Shown: piece by piece, positions 1-6,458 of the stretch
Layout: every line of letters starts with the position of its first letter
Position numbering within the stretch: position 1 is the stretch's first letter
From: an uncultured Eubacteriales bacterium
Lineage (GTDB): Bacteria; Bacillota; Clostridia; Christensenellales; Borkfalkiaceae
Length of the DNA stretch: 8,885 nucleotides
Reading direction: 5' to 3'
Assembly: GCA_900549005.1 (NCBI GenBank)
Contig: URMT01000065.1
Location: forward strand, 1-8,885
Program-made: the position numbers and the translations under genes
The notes under the pieces: generated by a model
Database searches by the model: none
Seen by the model: the letters and a program-made list of their open reading frames with translations, nothing else
What the model was told of the DNA's origin: nothing

Positions 1-93
1 GGTAAAGACGGGTACGCCCTCGGTCGAAATGACAAGGTAAAGACGGGTACGCCCTCGGTCGAAATGACAAGGTAAAGACGGGTACGCCCTTGG
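1..93. repeat. 35-bp tandem repeat, two exact units plus a partial third
   Basis: Units 1-35 and 36-70 are identical. Each begins GGTAAAGACGGGTACGCCCT and ends GGTCGAAATGACAA. A third unit starts at 71, changes one base (C to T at 91) and leaves the consensus after GGTCG. It continues instead into the segment GTAAGGAGCGAAGCGAC. The array probably extends left beyond the window. The same modules recur at 497-555, so the units look like shuffled pieces of a dispersed intergenic repeat family rather than a simple microsatellite. No CRISPR-like unique spacers are present. Confidence 0.9.
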
Positions 94-112
94 TCGTAAG
101 GAGCGAAGCGAC
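54..112. repeat. 59-bp direct repeat, left copy
   Basis: By eye, this segment is identical over 59 bases to 497-555. The matches stop sharply on both sides (C53 against G496, C113 against G556). The offset between copies is 443 bp and the GIY-YIG gene lies between them. The right end of this copy abuts a partial inverted copy of itself at 113-124. Together they form an imperfect hairpin: AGGAG and AAGCG pair with CGCTT and CTCCT around the junction at 112/113. Confidence 0.9.
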
Positions 113-128
113 CGCTTTACTCCTCACT

Positions 129-156
129 GTCATTTCGAGCGAAGTCGAGAAATCTC
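129..156 (+). repeat. Palindromic dispersed repeat, left (inverted) copy
   Basis: The segment starts GTCATTTCGA and ends GAGAAATCTC. Its termini are the reverse complement of the termini of 476-511, while the central part differs in length (28 against 36 bp). It lies just downstream of the GIY-YIG stop codon in the gene's reading direction. From memory, elements of the TCATTTCGA...GAAATCTC type are common dispersed intergenic repeats in several bacterial groups, but I cannot check this here. Confidence 0.75.
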
Positions 157-161
157 TCCAC

Positions 162-446
162 TTAATAAGGGGACAGCTCCTGCCAGTCGGGGTTGACAGA
201 ATTTATAAGTAATTCCTTTTTTGCCCGTGACCAATGTTTAATCTGCTTTTCGCGCAAAATTGCCGTTTTTACGTCGTTAAACGCTTCCGCATATACAAGA
301 TAATGAACGTTATATTTTTTTGTAAAACCCTCAATCGCACCGCTTTTATGTTCACTTAACCGACGCGATAAGTCATTTGTCATTCCTACATATAGTACTG
401 ACCTAGTTTTATTACAAAGTATATAAACATAGTATTTGTTATTCAT
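162..446 (-). CDS. Small GIY-YIG endonuclease-like protein (COG2827/UPF0213 type)
   Basis: The 94-residue product is a stand-alone GIY-YIG nuclease fold. Counted from the ATG, residues 4-10 read KYYVYIL (the GIY strand) and LYVGMTND near residues 18-25 is the YIG strand. SRRLSEHKSG follows with the conserved arginine and histidine. A glutamate in AILREKQIKHW matches the metal-binding glutamate of the family, and a tryptophan-containing C-terminal region ends in WQELSPY. Family members are predicted metal-dependent DNA nucleases, but their cellular role is largely unknown. I chose ATG 446; an in-frame TTG at 458 would add MLLF. Neither start has a convincing Shine-Dalgarno or promoter, so expression is uncertain. 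The gene is intact, terminates in TAA, and is embedded in repeats on both sides, unlike every other gene here. The family call is firm; the biological role is not. Confidence 0.85.
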   Translation of the reverse strand: MNNKYYVYILCNKTRSVLYVGMTNDLSRRLSEHKSGAIEGFTKKYNVHYLVYAEAFNDVKTAILREKQIKHWSRAKKELLINSVNPDWQELSPY

Positions 447-475
447 AAATAACAACAAAGAGATTTTTTTACTTT

Positions 476-511
476 GAGATTTCTCCGCTCGCTACGCTCG
501 GTCGAAATGAC
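476..511 (-). repeat. Palindromic dispersed repeat, right copy
   Basis: It begins GAGATTTCTC and ends TCGAAATGAC, which is opposite in orientation to 129-156. The interior (CGCTCGCTACGCTCGG) is itself self-complementary around GCTCGCTACGCTCG-like arms, so it can fold when single-stranded. It overlaps the start of the right 59-bp direct repeat at 497. It lies about 30 bp upstream of the GIY-YIG start codon and would form part of that gene's upstream region. Confidence 0.75.
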
Positions 512-555
512 AAGGTAAAGACGGGTACGCCCTTGGTCGTAAGGAGCGAAGCGAC
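497..555. repeat. 59-bp direct repeat, right copy
   Basis: This is a perfect match to 54-112 in the same orientation. It combines the end of the palindromic element, the GGTAAAGACGGGTACGCCCT module and the GTAAGGAGCGAAGCGAC module. It ends 26 bp before the stop codon of the ABC transporter gene, so it lies in that gene's 3' untranslated region. Confidence 0.9.
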
Positions 556-581
556 GGTGCGGAGGAAAAACATATAACCGC

Positions 582-3401
582 TTACTCTGTTCTGAGGGCG
601 ATTACGGGGTCCTTTTTAGCTGCCGCGGAAGCAGGTATAAGACCCGATACAAGGGTGAGCGCAACGCTTACGCAGACCATTATTATCGCCTGCCATATGG
701 GCAGCGCGGCAAGACCCGAAATGCCCGTGAGCGGGGTTAAAATAAGGTTGATTATTCCCTGCAACAGGTAGGCAACCAATATGCCGATGAGACCGGCAAA
801 AAGGCCTATTATAAACGTTTCGGCATTGAACACGTGGCGTATGTCGCGTTTGCGCGCGCCTATTGAACGGAGTATGCCTATTTCTTTGGTGCGCTCTACA
901 ACGGAAACGTAGGTGATGACGCCTATCATTACCGTTGAAACGACGAGCGATATTGCAGTGAACGCGACGAGCACATAGGTGATTGCGTTTAAAATGGTGT
1001 TTACCATTCCCATAAGCGTACCAACGGTATCGGAATAAGTGATTTCCGTGGGGCCGTCGTAGCCGTCGTAAGTGCCGTGCTCTTCAAAGTAAGCCGTTCG
1101 GGCGGCTTCGACAGCCGAATTCCAGCCGCTCATATAATCGAGCATTTCCTGCTTGGTGGTAAAATCTTTGGCGTATACGGATATGCCCGAAGGCGTATCG
1201 TTGCCGCCGAGTTCGCGCACAAGCTCTGACGCGGTTACCGACGTGGAATTATACTTGGGGGTGAGCTTATCGAGCGCTATGCTGCCCGAACCGCCACCCT
1301 GGGTCGTTTGGAACATACTTTCAAAGGTCAGTTCGCAAACAAGCGAATTTATTGTGGAGGCAATCGTTTCGGGACTGCCTGAATTTATTGCATCCTGCAA
1401 AGTTTTTACCACGGCAGACTGCATATTGTGCTGAATATAGCTTTGAAGAAGGCTTTCGGTTATGCACAAGCCCGAAGAAAGGCAGCCATACGTAAGCCCG
1501 TCTTTTAAGCGGAGTATGCCGCTTATTTCGATAGTGGTTCCCTCCTCTTCCGTCACGGGGGCCTCGTCTTCGCTGGCTACGGAATAGCCGTCGTAAAAAT
1601 AGTTGTAACCCGTAAGCTCTACGGGAAGATTGTATTTTTCGTCTACATACACCGAATCGTTGTAATAGAGAGTGTATTCTTTGCCAACAATCTCGTCGAA
1701 AGATATGCTTGCAGGCTCTTCGTCTTCCGAAACGCCGTCTTCCGAAGATATGAACAGGTCGAGGAATTCTTCCTCGGTCATAAAGCCGAGCTGAACGAGG
1801 GTGAGGTCGATTACGTCGTTGCTGTCGCCGACAACGAGCACTACCTGGTTTTCGTTTTCGGGGAAATCACCATAGATTACATCATACTGCGACTGAACGT
1901 ATTCGCCGTAGTTTTCAGCGCTGAAATCGGTATTCGGCATTACGCTTACCACGTCGGTGAAGTAACGCACGAACTGAGTGAGGTTGGAAAATTCGTCGGC
2001 GCGGTAGGTTAAAAGATAGGTATAGTATTCGCGCAGGCTTTCGAGCGACATATGCATTGAAGTCGTTTCGCCTTCGCTGGTGGAACCCGAGCCGATTTCT
2101 ACGTCGGTGAACAGGTTGGTGGATATGTTTACGCCGTAAGAATACATTATGGCGTTATACAGCTCTTCGGGCATAGCTTCGAGATATTCGAGGTAGGTCA
2201 TCTCTTTGCCGTCTATCGTGGCCTTGTTGCCGTCGGTCAAATCGTTGGTTGTGGTCATACCCTGCGCGAGCTGCGATAGGAAGGAATTTATATATACCTT
2301 ATCTTCCACTTTGTCGAGTTCGAGGTTCATTGAACCGTTCATAAAACTTGACATAGCCGAGTTGAGGTCGATTGAAGTTTCGCTTACCTGCACGGGGTAG
2401 TAAGAGAGCATATCCTCTTCCGTCTGGGATATGTAATTGTTGAAACCCGCAGAGAGCGCGAGGACGAGGCACACCGAAATTATGCCTATGCTGCCCGCAA
2501 TGGCGGTAATTAACGTGCGCGCCTTTTTGGTTAAAAGATTTTTGCCGCTTAAAAAGAATGCCGTGACAAGCGACATTGAGGAGTGCTTTTTGGTGCGCAG
2601 GCGCTTTGCTTTGCCTGCGGACTTCTGCTCCACAGCCCCCTCTTCGGCCTCCTGCGCCGCTTCCGCCTGCTGCGCCTGAACTTCGGCGCGGTGAGAGAGC
2701 ACCTCTTCCCTCTCCTCTTCTTCGGAATAGGGGGCGCTGTCTGACACGACGAGGCCGTCTTTCAGCTCCACAATCCTTGTGGAGTATTTATAGGCGAGCT
2801 CGGGGTTGTGCGTTACCATTATAACAAGGCGCTCGCCTGCGATTTCCTTTATCAGGTCCATTATCTGGACGGAAGTGTTGGTATCGAGTGCGCCCGTGGG
2901 TTCGTCGGCAAGCAGAATTTCGGGATTGTTGACGAGGGCGCGGGCGATTGCCACCCTCTGCATCTGGCCGCCAGAAAGCTGGTTGGGGCGCTTGTTCAGC
3001 TCGGAGCCGAGGCCTACGCGGTTGAGCGCCTCGGTTGCGCGAGCCTTGCGCTCTTTGGGGCTTACGCCCGAGAGCGTGAGAGCGAGTTCGACGTTGGCAA
3101 GCACCGTTTGGTGAGGTATCAGGTTATAGGTCTGGAATACGAAACCTATGCGGTGGTTGCGGTAGGTATCCCAGTCGCCGTCCTTATAATCTTTGGTGGA
3201 GATGCCCTCGATTATAAGGTCGCCCGACGTGTAATGGTCGAGTCCGCCGATGATGTTCAGAAGGGTGGTTTTGCCGCAGCCCGACGCGCCGAGAATAGAC
3301 ACGAACTCGTTGCGGCGGAACGAAAGGCTTATGCCCTTCAAAGCGGCAACTTTGGAATCGCCCACCTGATAGTCTTTGGTGATGTTCCTCAGTTGAAGCA
3401 T
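582..3401 (-). CDS. ABC transporter, fused ATPase and FtsX/MacB-like permease
   Basis: This 939-residue single-chain exporter half-transporter carries a LolD/MacB-type ATPase at residues 1-220. Visible motifs are Walker [10 protein letters not shown] (38-46), Q-loop glutamine 90, signature LSGGQ (142-146), Walker B ILLADE (162-167) and switch histidine 198. An acidic, alanine- and glutamine-rich linker (about 225-265) and a basic stretch (264-272) precede TM1 (about 295-320). A roughly 480-residue extracytoplasmic domain follows. Three C-terminal helices (about 801-832, 863-887, 900-923) carry the FtsX-like signature [19 protein letters not shown]. The topology matches MacB-type mechanotransmission transporters. 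Substrate is unknown: no MacA-like adaptor or two-component system is nearby. Start ATG 3401 is supported by AAGGAAG nine nt upstream. It appears to have its own promoter and a GC-rich 5' hairpin. Confident as an ABC exporter-family protein; no substrate can be assigned. Confidence 0.95.
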   Translation of the reverse strand: MLQLRNITKDYQVGDSKVAALKGISLSFRRNEFVSILGASGCGKTTLLNIIGGLDHYTSGDLIIEGISTKDYKDGDWDTYRNHRIGFVFQTYNLIPHQTVLANVELALTLSGVSPKERKARATEALNRVGLGSELNKRPNQLSGGQMQRVAIARALVNNPEILLADEPTGALDTNTSVQIMDLIKEIAGERLVIMVTHNPELAYKYSTRIVELKDGLVVSDSAPYSEEEEREEVLSHRAEVQAQQAEAAQEAEEGAVEQKSAGKAKRLRTKKHSSMSLVTAFFLSGKNLLTKKARTLITAIAGSIGIISVCLVLALSAGFNNYISQTEEDMLSYYPVQVSETSIDLNSAMSSFMNGSMNLELDKVEDKVYINSFLSQLAQGMTTTNDLTDGNKATIDGKEMTYLEYLEAMPEELYNAIMYSYGVNISTNLFTDVEIGSGSTSEGETTSMHMSLESLREYYTYLLTYRADEFSNLTQFVRYFTDVVSVMPNTDFSAENYGEYVQSQYDVIYGDFPENENQVVLVVGDSNDVIDLTLVQLGFMTEEEFLDLFISSEDGVSEDEEPASISFDEIVGKEYTLYYNDSVYVDEKYNLPVELTGYNYFYDGYSVASEDEAPVTEEEGTTIEISGILRLKDGLTYGCLSSGLCITESLLQSYIQHNMQSAVVKTLQDAINSGSPETIASTINSLVCELTFESMFQTTQGGGSGSIALDKLTPKYNSTSVTASELVRELGGNDTPSGISVYAKDFTTKQEMLDYMSGWNSAVEAARTAYFEEHGTYDGYDGPTEITYSDTVGTLMGMVNTILNAITYVLVAFTAISLVVSTVMIGVITYVSVVERTKEIGILRSIGARKRDIRHVFNAETFIIGLFAGLIGILVAYLLQGIINLILTPLTGISGLAALPIWQAIIMVCVSVALTLVSGLIPASAAAKKDPVIALRTE

Positions 3402-3468
3402 ATTTCTTTTCTTCCTTATTAAAAAAAACTTAGTCTGCGTAAAAGGTATATTAAAAGATATTATTTAA

Positions 3469-3496
3469 GGGTGCCGCGCCGCACGGCGCGGCACCC
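3469..3496 (-). terminator. GC-rich 12-bp hairpin between the CmpB-like and ABC genes
   Basis: GGGTGCCGCGCC (3469-3480) pairs perfectly with GGCGCGGCACCC (3485-3496) around a 4-nt loop. On the minus strand it is followed by the AT-rich stretch TTAAATAATATCTTTTAA, which is a poor U-tract. It lies 95 bp past the stop codon of the CmpB-like gene and is a reasonable terminator for that gene. It also falls just downstream of the predicted ABC promoter, so it would sit at the 5' end of the ABC transcript. Confidence 0.6.
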
Positions 3497-3510
3497 GCAT
3501 TACCACGATG

Positions 3511-3542
3511 ATTATACTATCCGTTTATAAACACAATGTAAA
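3511..3542 (-). promoter_or_regulatory. Predicted sigma-A promoter for the ABC transporter gene
   Basis: On the minus strand TTTACA (3537-3542) is followed after 17 bp by TAGTAT (3514-3519). An overlapping perfect TATAAT lies at 3511-3516, with 20-bp spacing. Transcription would begin near 3504-3507, giving a leader of about 105 nt before ATG 3401. The leader starts almost directly with the 12-bp hairpin. Confidence 0.5.
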
Positions 3543-3590
3543 GATTTGCGTAATTTTTTATGAATACTTTTATACGGATTGCCCCGACGG

Positions 3591-4469
3591 TTACTTTTCG
3601 CAGCCGTCTTCGCCGCCGTTTTCCGGCTGCGCGGAAGGCCCTTCGTCCCCGCTTTTCTGCGCGTCAGATTTTTTGCGGCGCTCTTCTTTCAGCCCGTCGA
3701 AATAGTCAGAAAGCATTTCCTGCACGCTTTTGCCCGATTTGAACGCAAACAGGAAACTTGCCTTTTTGCGCTCCATCTTTTCGCGGGTACGGCTCATTCC
3801 GTCGCGCGCACGCTCTTTACCCTTGCTGAATTTTTCCTTCACGCTCTGTCTGCCGCGTTCTATTCCGTCTTTTACGCTCTCTTTCAGCTTTTCAAAAGAT
3901 ACGACTATTCCGTTCGTTTTTGCAAACTTGCGTATTTTTACCGAAAGGTTGAGCGAATGGCACAAATCGATTATGAACACGCCGAAGAACAATCCGACGA
4001 AAAAGGCGAAACCGAGGTGCGTTACAAACCAGCCGACCCAGTCGATTATGTATTTATGGATAAAGATTATGTAGATTGCGGCCGCCGCAGTCCATATCAG
4101 CGAAAACAGAGGGCAGATTATGCCCTGAATGTTGCCCCACCGTTTTGAATAGTCCCACAGTTTTATCTTCATTCCCTTTATAAAGATTATACCTGCAACA
4201 TATTCGAGCAGCGTAAGAAGCACTCCCGCTATGACGATTAGAATAAGACTGTCTGCCCACGCCATACCCGTATCTACGGGAATGAAACTTACGCCGTACA
4301 TAAACGTAAGCCCGAAGCCGTATAGCGGAAGGTAAGGGCCTGTCAGAAAGCCGGGGTTTATCCATTTTTTTGCCGTAAAAATTCTTCTGAACAGCACCTC
4401 GGCACACCAGCCGAGGCAGCTGCCAACAAAGAACAGAAAGGCGATTTCAAGCAGAACCTGCGCAACCAT
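3591..4469 (-). CDS. CmpB-family (PF06541) multi-pass membrane protein with charged C-terminal tail
   Basis: The 292-residue integral membrane protein has the family hallmark at its N-terminus: FVGSCLGWCAEVLFRRI followed by KKWINPGFLTGPYLPLYGFG (about 34-53). Hydrophobic segments fall at about 3-20, 45-62, 72-97, 114-137 and 142-170. PF06541 is named putative ABC-transporter type IV after weak similarity, but its function is unproven. Residues about 177-292 form a cytoplasmic-looking tail that is rich in Lys, Arg and Glu and ends in an acidic, Gly/Ser-rich stretch. That tail is longer than the membrane core of the family requires. ATG 4469 is preceded by AGAGGT eight nt upstream. It lies 122 bp after gltX and 189 bp before the ABC gene. 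Neighbourhood gives no functional clue, and pairing with the downstream ABC transporter is speculation. Confidence 0.85.
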   Translation of the reverse strand: MVAQVLLEIAFLFFVGSCLGWCAEVLFRRIFTAKKWINPGFLTGPYLPLYGFGLTFMYGVSFIPVDTGMAWADSLILIVIAGVLLTLLEYVAGIIFIKGMKIKLWDYSKRWGNIQGIICPLFSLIWTAAAAIYIIFIHKYIIDWVGWFVTHLGFAFFVGLFFGVFIIDLCHSLNLSVKIRKFAKTNGIVVSFEKLKESVKDGIERGRQSVKEKFSKGKERARDGMSRTREKMERKKASFLFAFKSGKSVQEMLSDYFDGLKEERRKKSDAQKSGDEGPSAQPENGGEDGCEK

Positions 4470-4540
4470 AACGCTTTACCTCTTCCGCCCTCGCCCGCCT
4501 TAATTAAAACTGCATTAAAACGGGCATATGTGCGGGGCAA

Positions 4541-4546
4541 TTATAT
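4541..4546 (-). promoter_or_regulatory. Possible -10 box for the CmpB-like gene
   Basis: A perfect TATAAT on the minus strand (plus ATTATA) lies 71 bp upstream of ATG 4469, in the 122-bp gap after gltX. No good -35 is found at 16-18 bp; TTGCAA lies 23 bp upstream. The gap also contains overlapping inverted repeats (AAGCCGCA 4575-4582 with TGCGGCTT 4605-4612, and GGCTTAAA 4552-4559 with TTTAAGCC 4611-4618) that reach into the gltX 3' end but lack a T-tract. Confidence 0.3.
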
Positions 4547-4591
4547 TTACGGCTTAAACCTCGGCCGTTTGCAAAGCCGCATTGCGCCGAT

Positions 4592-6241
4592 TTATGAGCG
4601 CTGTGCGGCTTTAAGCCTTTGGGCGGAGCGGTCTTTGCCGAGTATGCGCATAACAGTGCACAAGTCGGGCGAGTTGGGGCTGCCCGTTATGGCTATGCGC
4701 ACGATTTCGGCGGCGTCTGAAACGTTGCCCTTATACTTTTCGGGATTGGCCTTATACTCCGCGTTTTCAGCGGCAAAACCTGCGCCTGCCGCCGCCTGTT
4801 TGAGCTTTGCAAACCATTCGGAATTATCGTCGTTTTCGTCGTAAAGCGAGGCGAAGGACGCGAGCATTGCGTTTACCGTTTCGCCGTCGAAGCGGAACTC
4901 GTATGCGGGGTTGAAAGTATCGTCGAAGAAGTAGTCCATAAGGCGCACGCCCTGTTCGGCGCGCACTATATCCTTGCGGCGCTTTTTCTGGCCCGCGCCC
5001 ATTATCAGCGCGAGAATGCTTACCACATACTGCCTGTCTTTGAAATGCTCCCTGTCGGCGGGCGTGCCGAACTCCGATACCCAGCCGTTTAAAAAGCCGT
5101 ACATCGCCTCGGGCGTGAGCTGCGAGAGCACGTCGCGCGAGACGTCGTTGAGTTTGTCCAAATCGAACAACGCGCCGCTCTTGCCCATCTTTGATACCGA
5201 GAACGGGAACTGAGTATAATCTTTGTCGGGATTTTTAGCCGCCCACTCTTCAAAGTTGGAATTCAAAAGCGTCATCAGATATTTGATTACGGCGACGGGA
5301 TAGTAGCCTTCGGCGCGGTAATAATCGAGCGAAAGTTCGGGGTCTTTGCGCTTGGAAAGTTTGCGCTTGGTGCCGCCGTCTACCTTCATCAGCGAGCAGG
5401 TGTGGCCGTAGCGCGGCAGTTTAAAGCCCAGAACGTTGAAAAGCTCTATATGAATGGGCAGGCTTGAAAGCCATTCTTCGCCCCTTATCACAAGGGTGGT
5501 GCGCATAAAGTGGTCGTCTATGGCGTGCGCGAAATGGTATGTGGGTATGCCGTCTGACTTTAAAATTACCACGTCCTGATTGTTTTCGGTGACGGTTATG
5601 CTGCCCTTTATCGCGTCGCGGAAGGTGTGTTTTATGTTTACGTCGCCCTGCGATTTGAGCCTGATTACGTAAGGCTTGCCCGCGTCGAGCGCGGCGTAAA
5701 TCTGTTCTTCCGAAAGGTTGCGGCACTTGGCGTATTCGCCGTAATAGCCCGTTATCTGCTTGTTTTCCGTCTGAATTTTTCTTACTTCGTCGAGCTCCTC
5801 TTCGGTGCAGAAGCAGGGGTATGCCAGCCCGCGTTCGATTAAGTCTTTGGCGAACGCCCTGTAAATGGGCGCGCGCCGGCGCTGATAGTAGGGGCCGTAG
5901 GCATTTTCGCCGTCGATTTCGGCGCCTTCGTCGAAGTTTACGCCGAAATATTTAAGCGAACGTATTACCGATTCGACGGCGCCCTCCACCTTGCGCTTTT
6001 CGTCGGTGTCCTCTATGCGCAGATAGAACACGCCGCCCGTGGTGTGCGCCGTGCGCTCGTCGGCAAGCGCGCTGTAAAGGTTGCCGAGGTGTATGAAGCC
6101 CGTAGGCGAGGGGGCAAGGCGGGTAACTTCCGCCCCCTCTTTGAGCGTTCTTGGAGGGTATGCCCTTTCGCAGTCTTCAAGCGAGGGCAGGTCGCTGTCG
6201 GGAATAAGCCTTGCGGCAAGTTTTTTAAGGTCCATATTCAT
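4592..6241 (-). CDS. gltX: Glutamyl-tRNA synthetase (class I)
   Basis: This enzyme charges tRNA(Glu), and in many Clostridia also tRNA(Gln), with glutamate in the cytoplasm. The class I signatures are clear: RLAPSPTGFIHLGN at 41-54 holds the HIGH-type motif (HLGN), and KRKLSKRKDPE at 292-302 holds the KMSKS-type motif. RIEDTDEKRK (75-84) and the GEEWLSS region (254-260) are typical of GluRS. Cysteines in YPCFCT (143, 145) and at 173 may be part of a zinc site, though a fourth ligand is not obvious. At 549 residues it is longer than the usual 470-490, mainly from about 40 extra N-terminal residues (LEDCERAYPPRTLKEGAEVT), a form I associate with Clostridia. Two starts are possible. GAGAG directly abuts ATG 6241 but is 6 nt before ATG 6235, so the second ATG (547 residues) fits the ribosome binding site better. 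Confidence 0.96.
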   Translation of the reverse strand: MNMDLKKLAARLIPDSDLPSLEDCERAYPPRTLKEGAEVTRLAPSPTGFIHLGNLYSALADERTAHTTGGVFYLRIEDTDEKRKVEGAVESVIRSLKYFGVNFDEGAEIDGENAYGPYYQRRRAPIYRAFAKDLIERGLAYPCFCTEEELDEVRKIQTENKQITGYYGEYAKCRNLSEEQIYAALDAGKPYVIRLKSQGDVNIKHTFRDAIKGSITVTENNQDVVILKSDGIPTYHFAHAIDDHFMRTTLVIRGEEWLSSLPIHIELFNVLGFKLPRYGHTCSLMKVDGGTKRKLSKRKDPELSLDYYRAEGYYPVAVIKYLMTLLNSNFEEWAAKNPDKDYTQFPFSVSKMGKSGALFDLDKLNDVSRDVLSQLTPEAMYGFLNGWVSEFGTPADREHFKDRQYVVSILALIMGAGQKKRRKDIVRAEQGVRLMDYFFDDTFNPAYEFRFDGETVNAMLASFASLYDENDDNSEWFAKLKQAAAGAGFAAENAEYKANPEKYKGNVSDAAEIVRIAITGSPNSPDLCTVMRILGKDRSAQRLKAAQRS

Positions 6242-6250
6242 CTCTCGTTG

Positions 6251-6281
6251 CGCGGCAAAGGCCGCGTTTTTAAATTTTTTT
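6251..6281 (+). other. Hairpin with T-tract on the plus strand, in the gltX leader
   Basis: CGCGGC (6251-6256) pairs with GCCGCG (6261-6266) around AAAG. On the plus strand it is followed by TTTTTAAATTTTTTT (6267-6281), the form of an intrinsic terminator. On the minus strand the same stem lies in the gltX 5' leader, ending 4 nt before the GAGAG ribosome binding site. No plus-strand gene lies upstream for it to terminate, so it may stop antisense transcripts or influence gltX translation. Confidence 0.5.
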
Positions 6282-6289
6282 GCTTATTA

Positions 6290-6298
6290 AGTATATCA
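6290..6298 (-). promoter_or_regulatory. Extended -10 promoter for gltX
   Basis: On the minus strand TGATATACT is an extended -10 (TG, one base, TATACT). There is no recognisable -35 at 17 bp, because that region is an alternating CG tract (6302-6314). Transcription would start near 6283, giving a leader of about 40 nt that contains the hairpin at 6251-6266. Confidence 0.45.
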
Positions 6299-6323
6299 CA
6301 AACGCGCGCGCGTGGTGCGTTTT

Positions 6324-6352
6324 TTGCGCATTTAAATAAAAAAAGTTATAAT
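6324..6352 (+). promoter_or_regulatory. Possible plus-strand promoter antisense to the exporter 3' end
   Basis: TTGCGC (6324-6329), a 17-bp AT-rich spacer and a perfect TATAAT (6347-6352) point right, against every gene in the window. A transcript would begin near 6359 and run into the terminator hairpin and 3' end of the exporter gene on the antisense strand. No credible plus-strand coding region follows. Confidence 0.35.
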
Positions 6353-6390
6353 GTGTAAGTTAGTTACAATACAGCCGGCGGGCCATACAA

Positions 6391-6430
6391 TAAAGAGCCG
6401 GCAAATTGTGCGCCGCGGGCTGTTGCCGGC
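6391..6430 (-). terminator. Probable terminator of the threonine/serine exporter gene
   Basis: On the minus strand GCCGGCAA (from 6430) pairs with TTGCCGGC (ending at 6397) around an 18-nt GC-rich loop and is followed by TCTTTATTGT. It starts 28 bp past the stop codon of the exporter gene. A third GCCGGC at 6374-6379 offers an alternative pairing. The T-tract is short, so strength is uncertain. Confidence 0.5.
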
Positions 6431-6458
6431 GGAGCGCATCCGCTCGGTTCAGCGCAGC

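Larger units (their letters stand above)
54..555 (-). mobile_element. Putative repeat-bounded GIY-YIG cassette
   Basis: A small GIY-YIG nuclease gene is framed by inverted copies of a palindromic repeat (129-156 and 476-511). Outside these lie 59-bp perfect direct repeats (54-112 and 497-555). Recombination between the direct repeats would remove 443 bp and leave one copy. Calling this a mobile unit is inference: no transposase, target-site duplication or empty site is visible, and the direct repeats may simply reflect a repeat-rich intergenic zone into which the gene became embedded. Confidence 0.3.

Noticed and set aside
1..93. CRISPR array
   Set aside because: The 35-bp units are contiguous with no unique spacers, and no cas gene is present.
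2808..3422. 204-codon plus-strand frame
   Set aside because: It is antisense to the ABC ATPase domain, whose Walker and signature motifs prove the minus strand is coding. No motif or ribosome binding site is seen on the plus strand.
4054..4407. 117-codon minus-strand frame within the CmpB-like gene
   Set aside because: It is a shadow frame rich in Arg, Tyr and Ser. The 292-codon frame has clear membrane helices and PF06541 motifs.
4552..4618. Terminator after gltX
   Set aside because: Overlapping inverted repeats exist, but they include coding sequence, have long loops and lack a T-tract. I do not claim a terminator.
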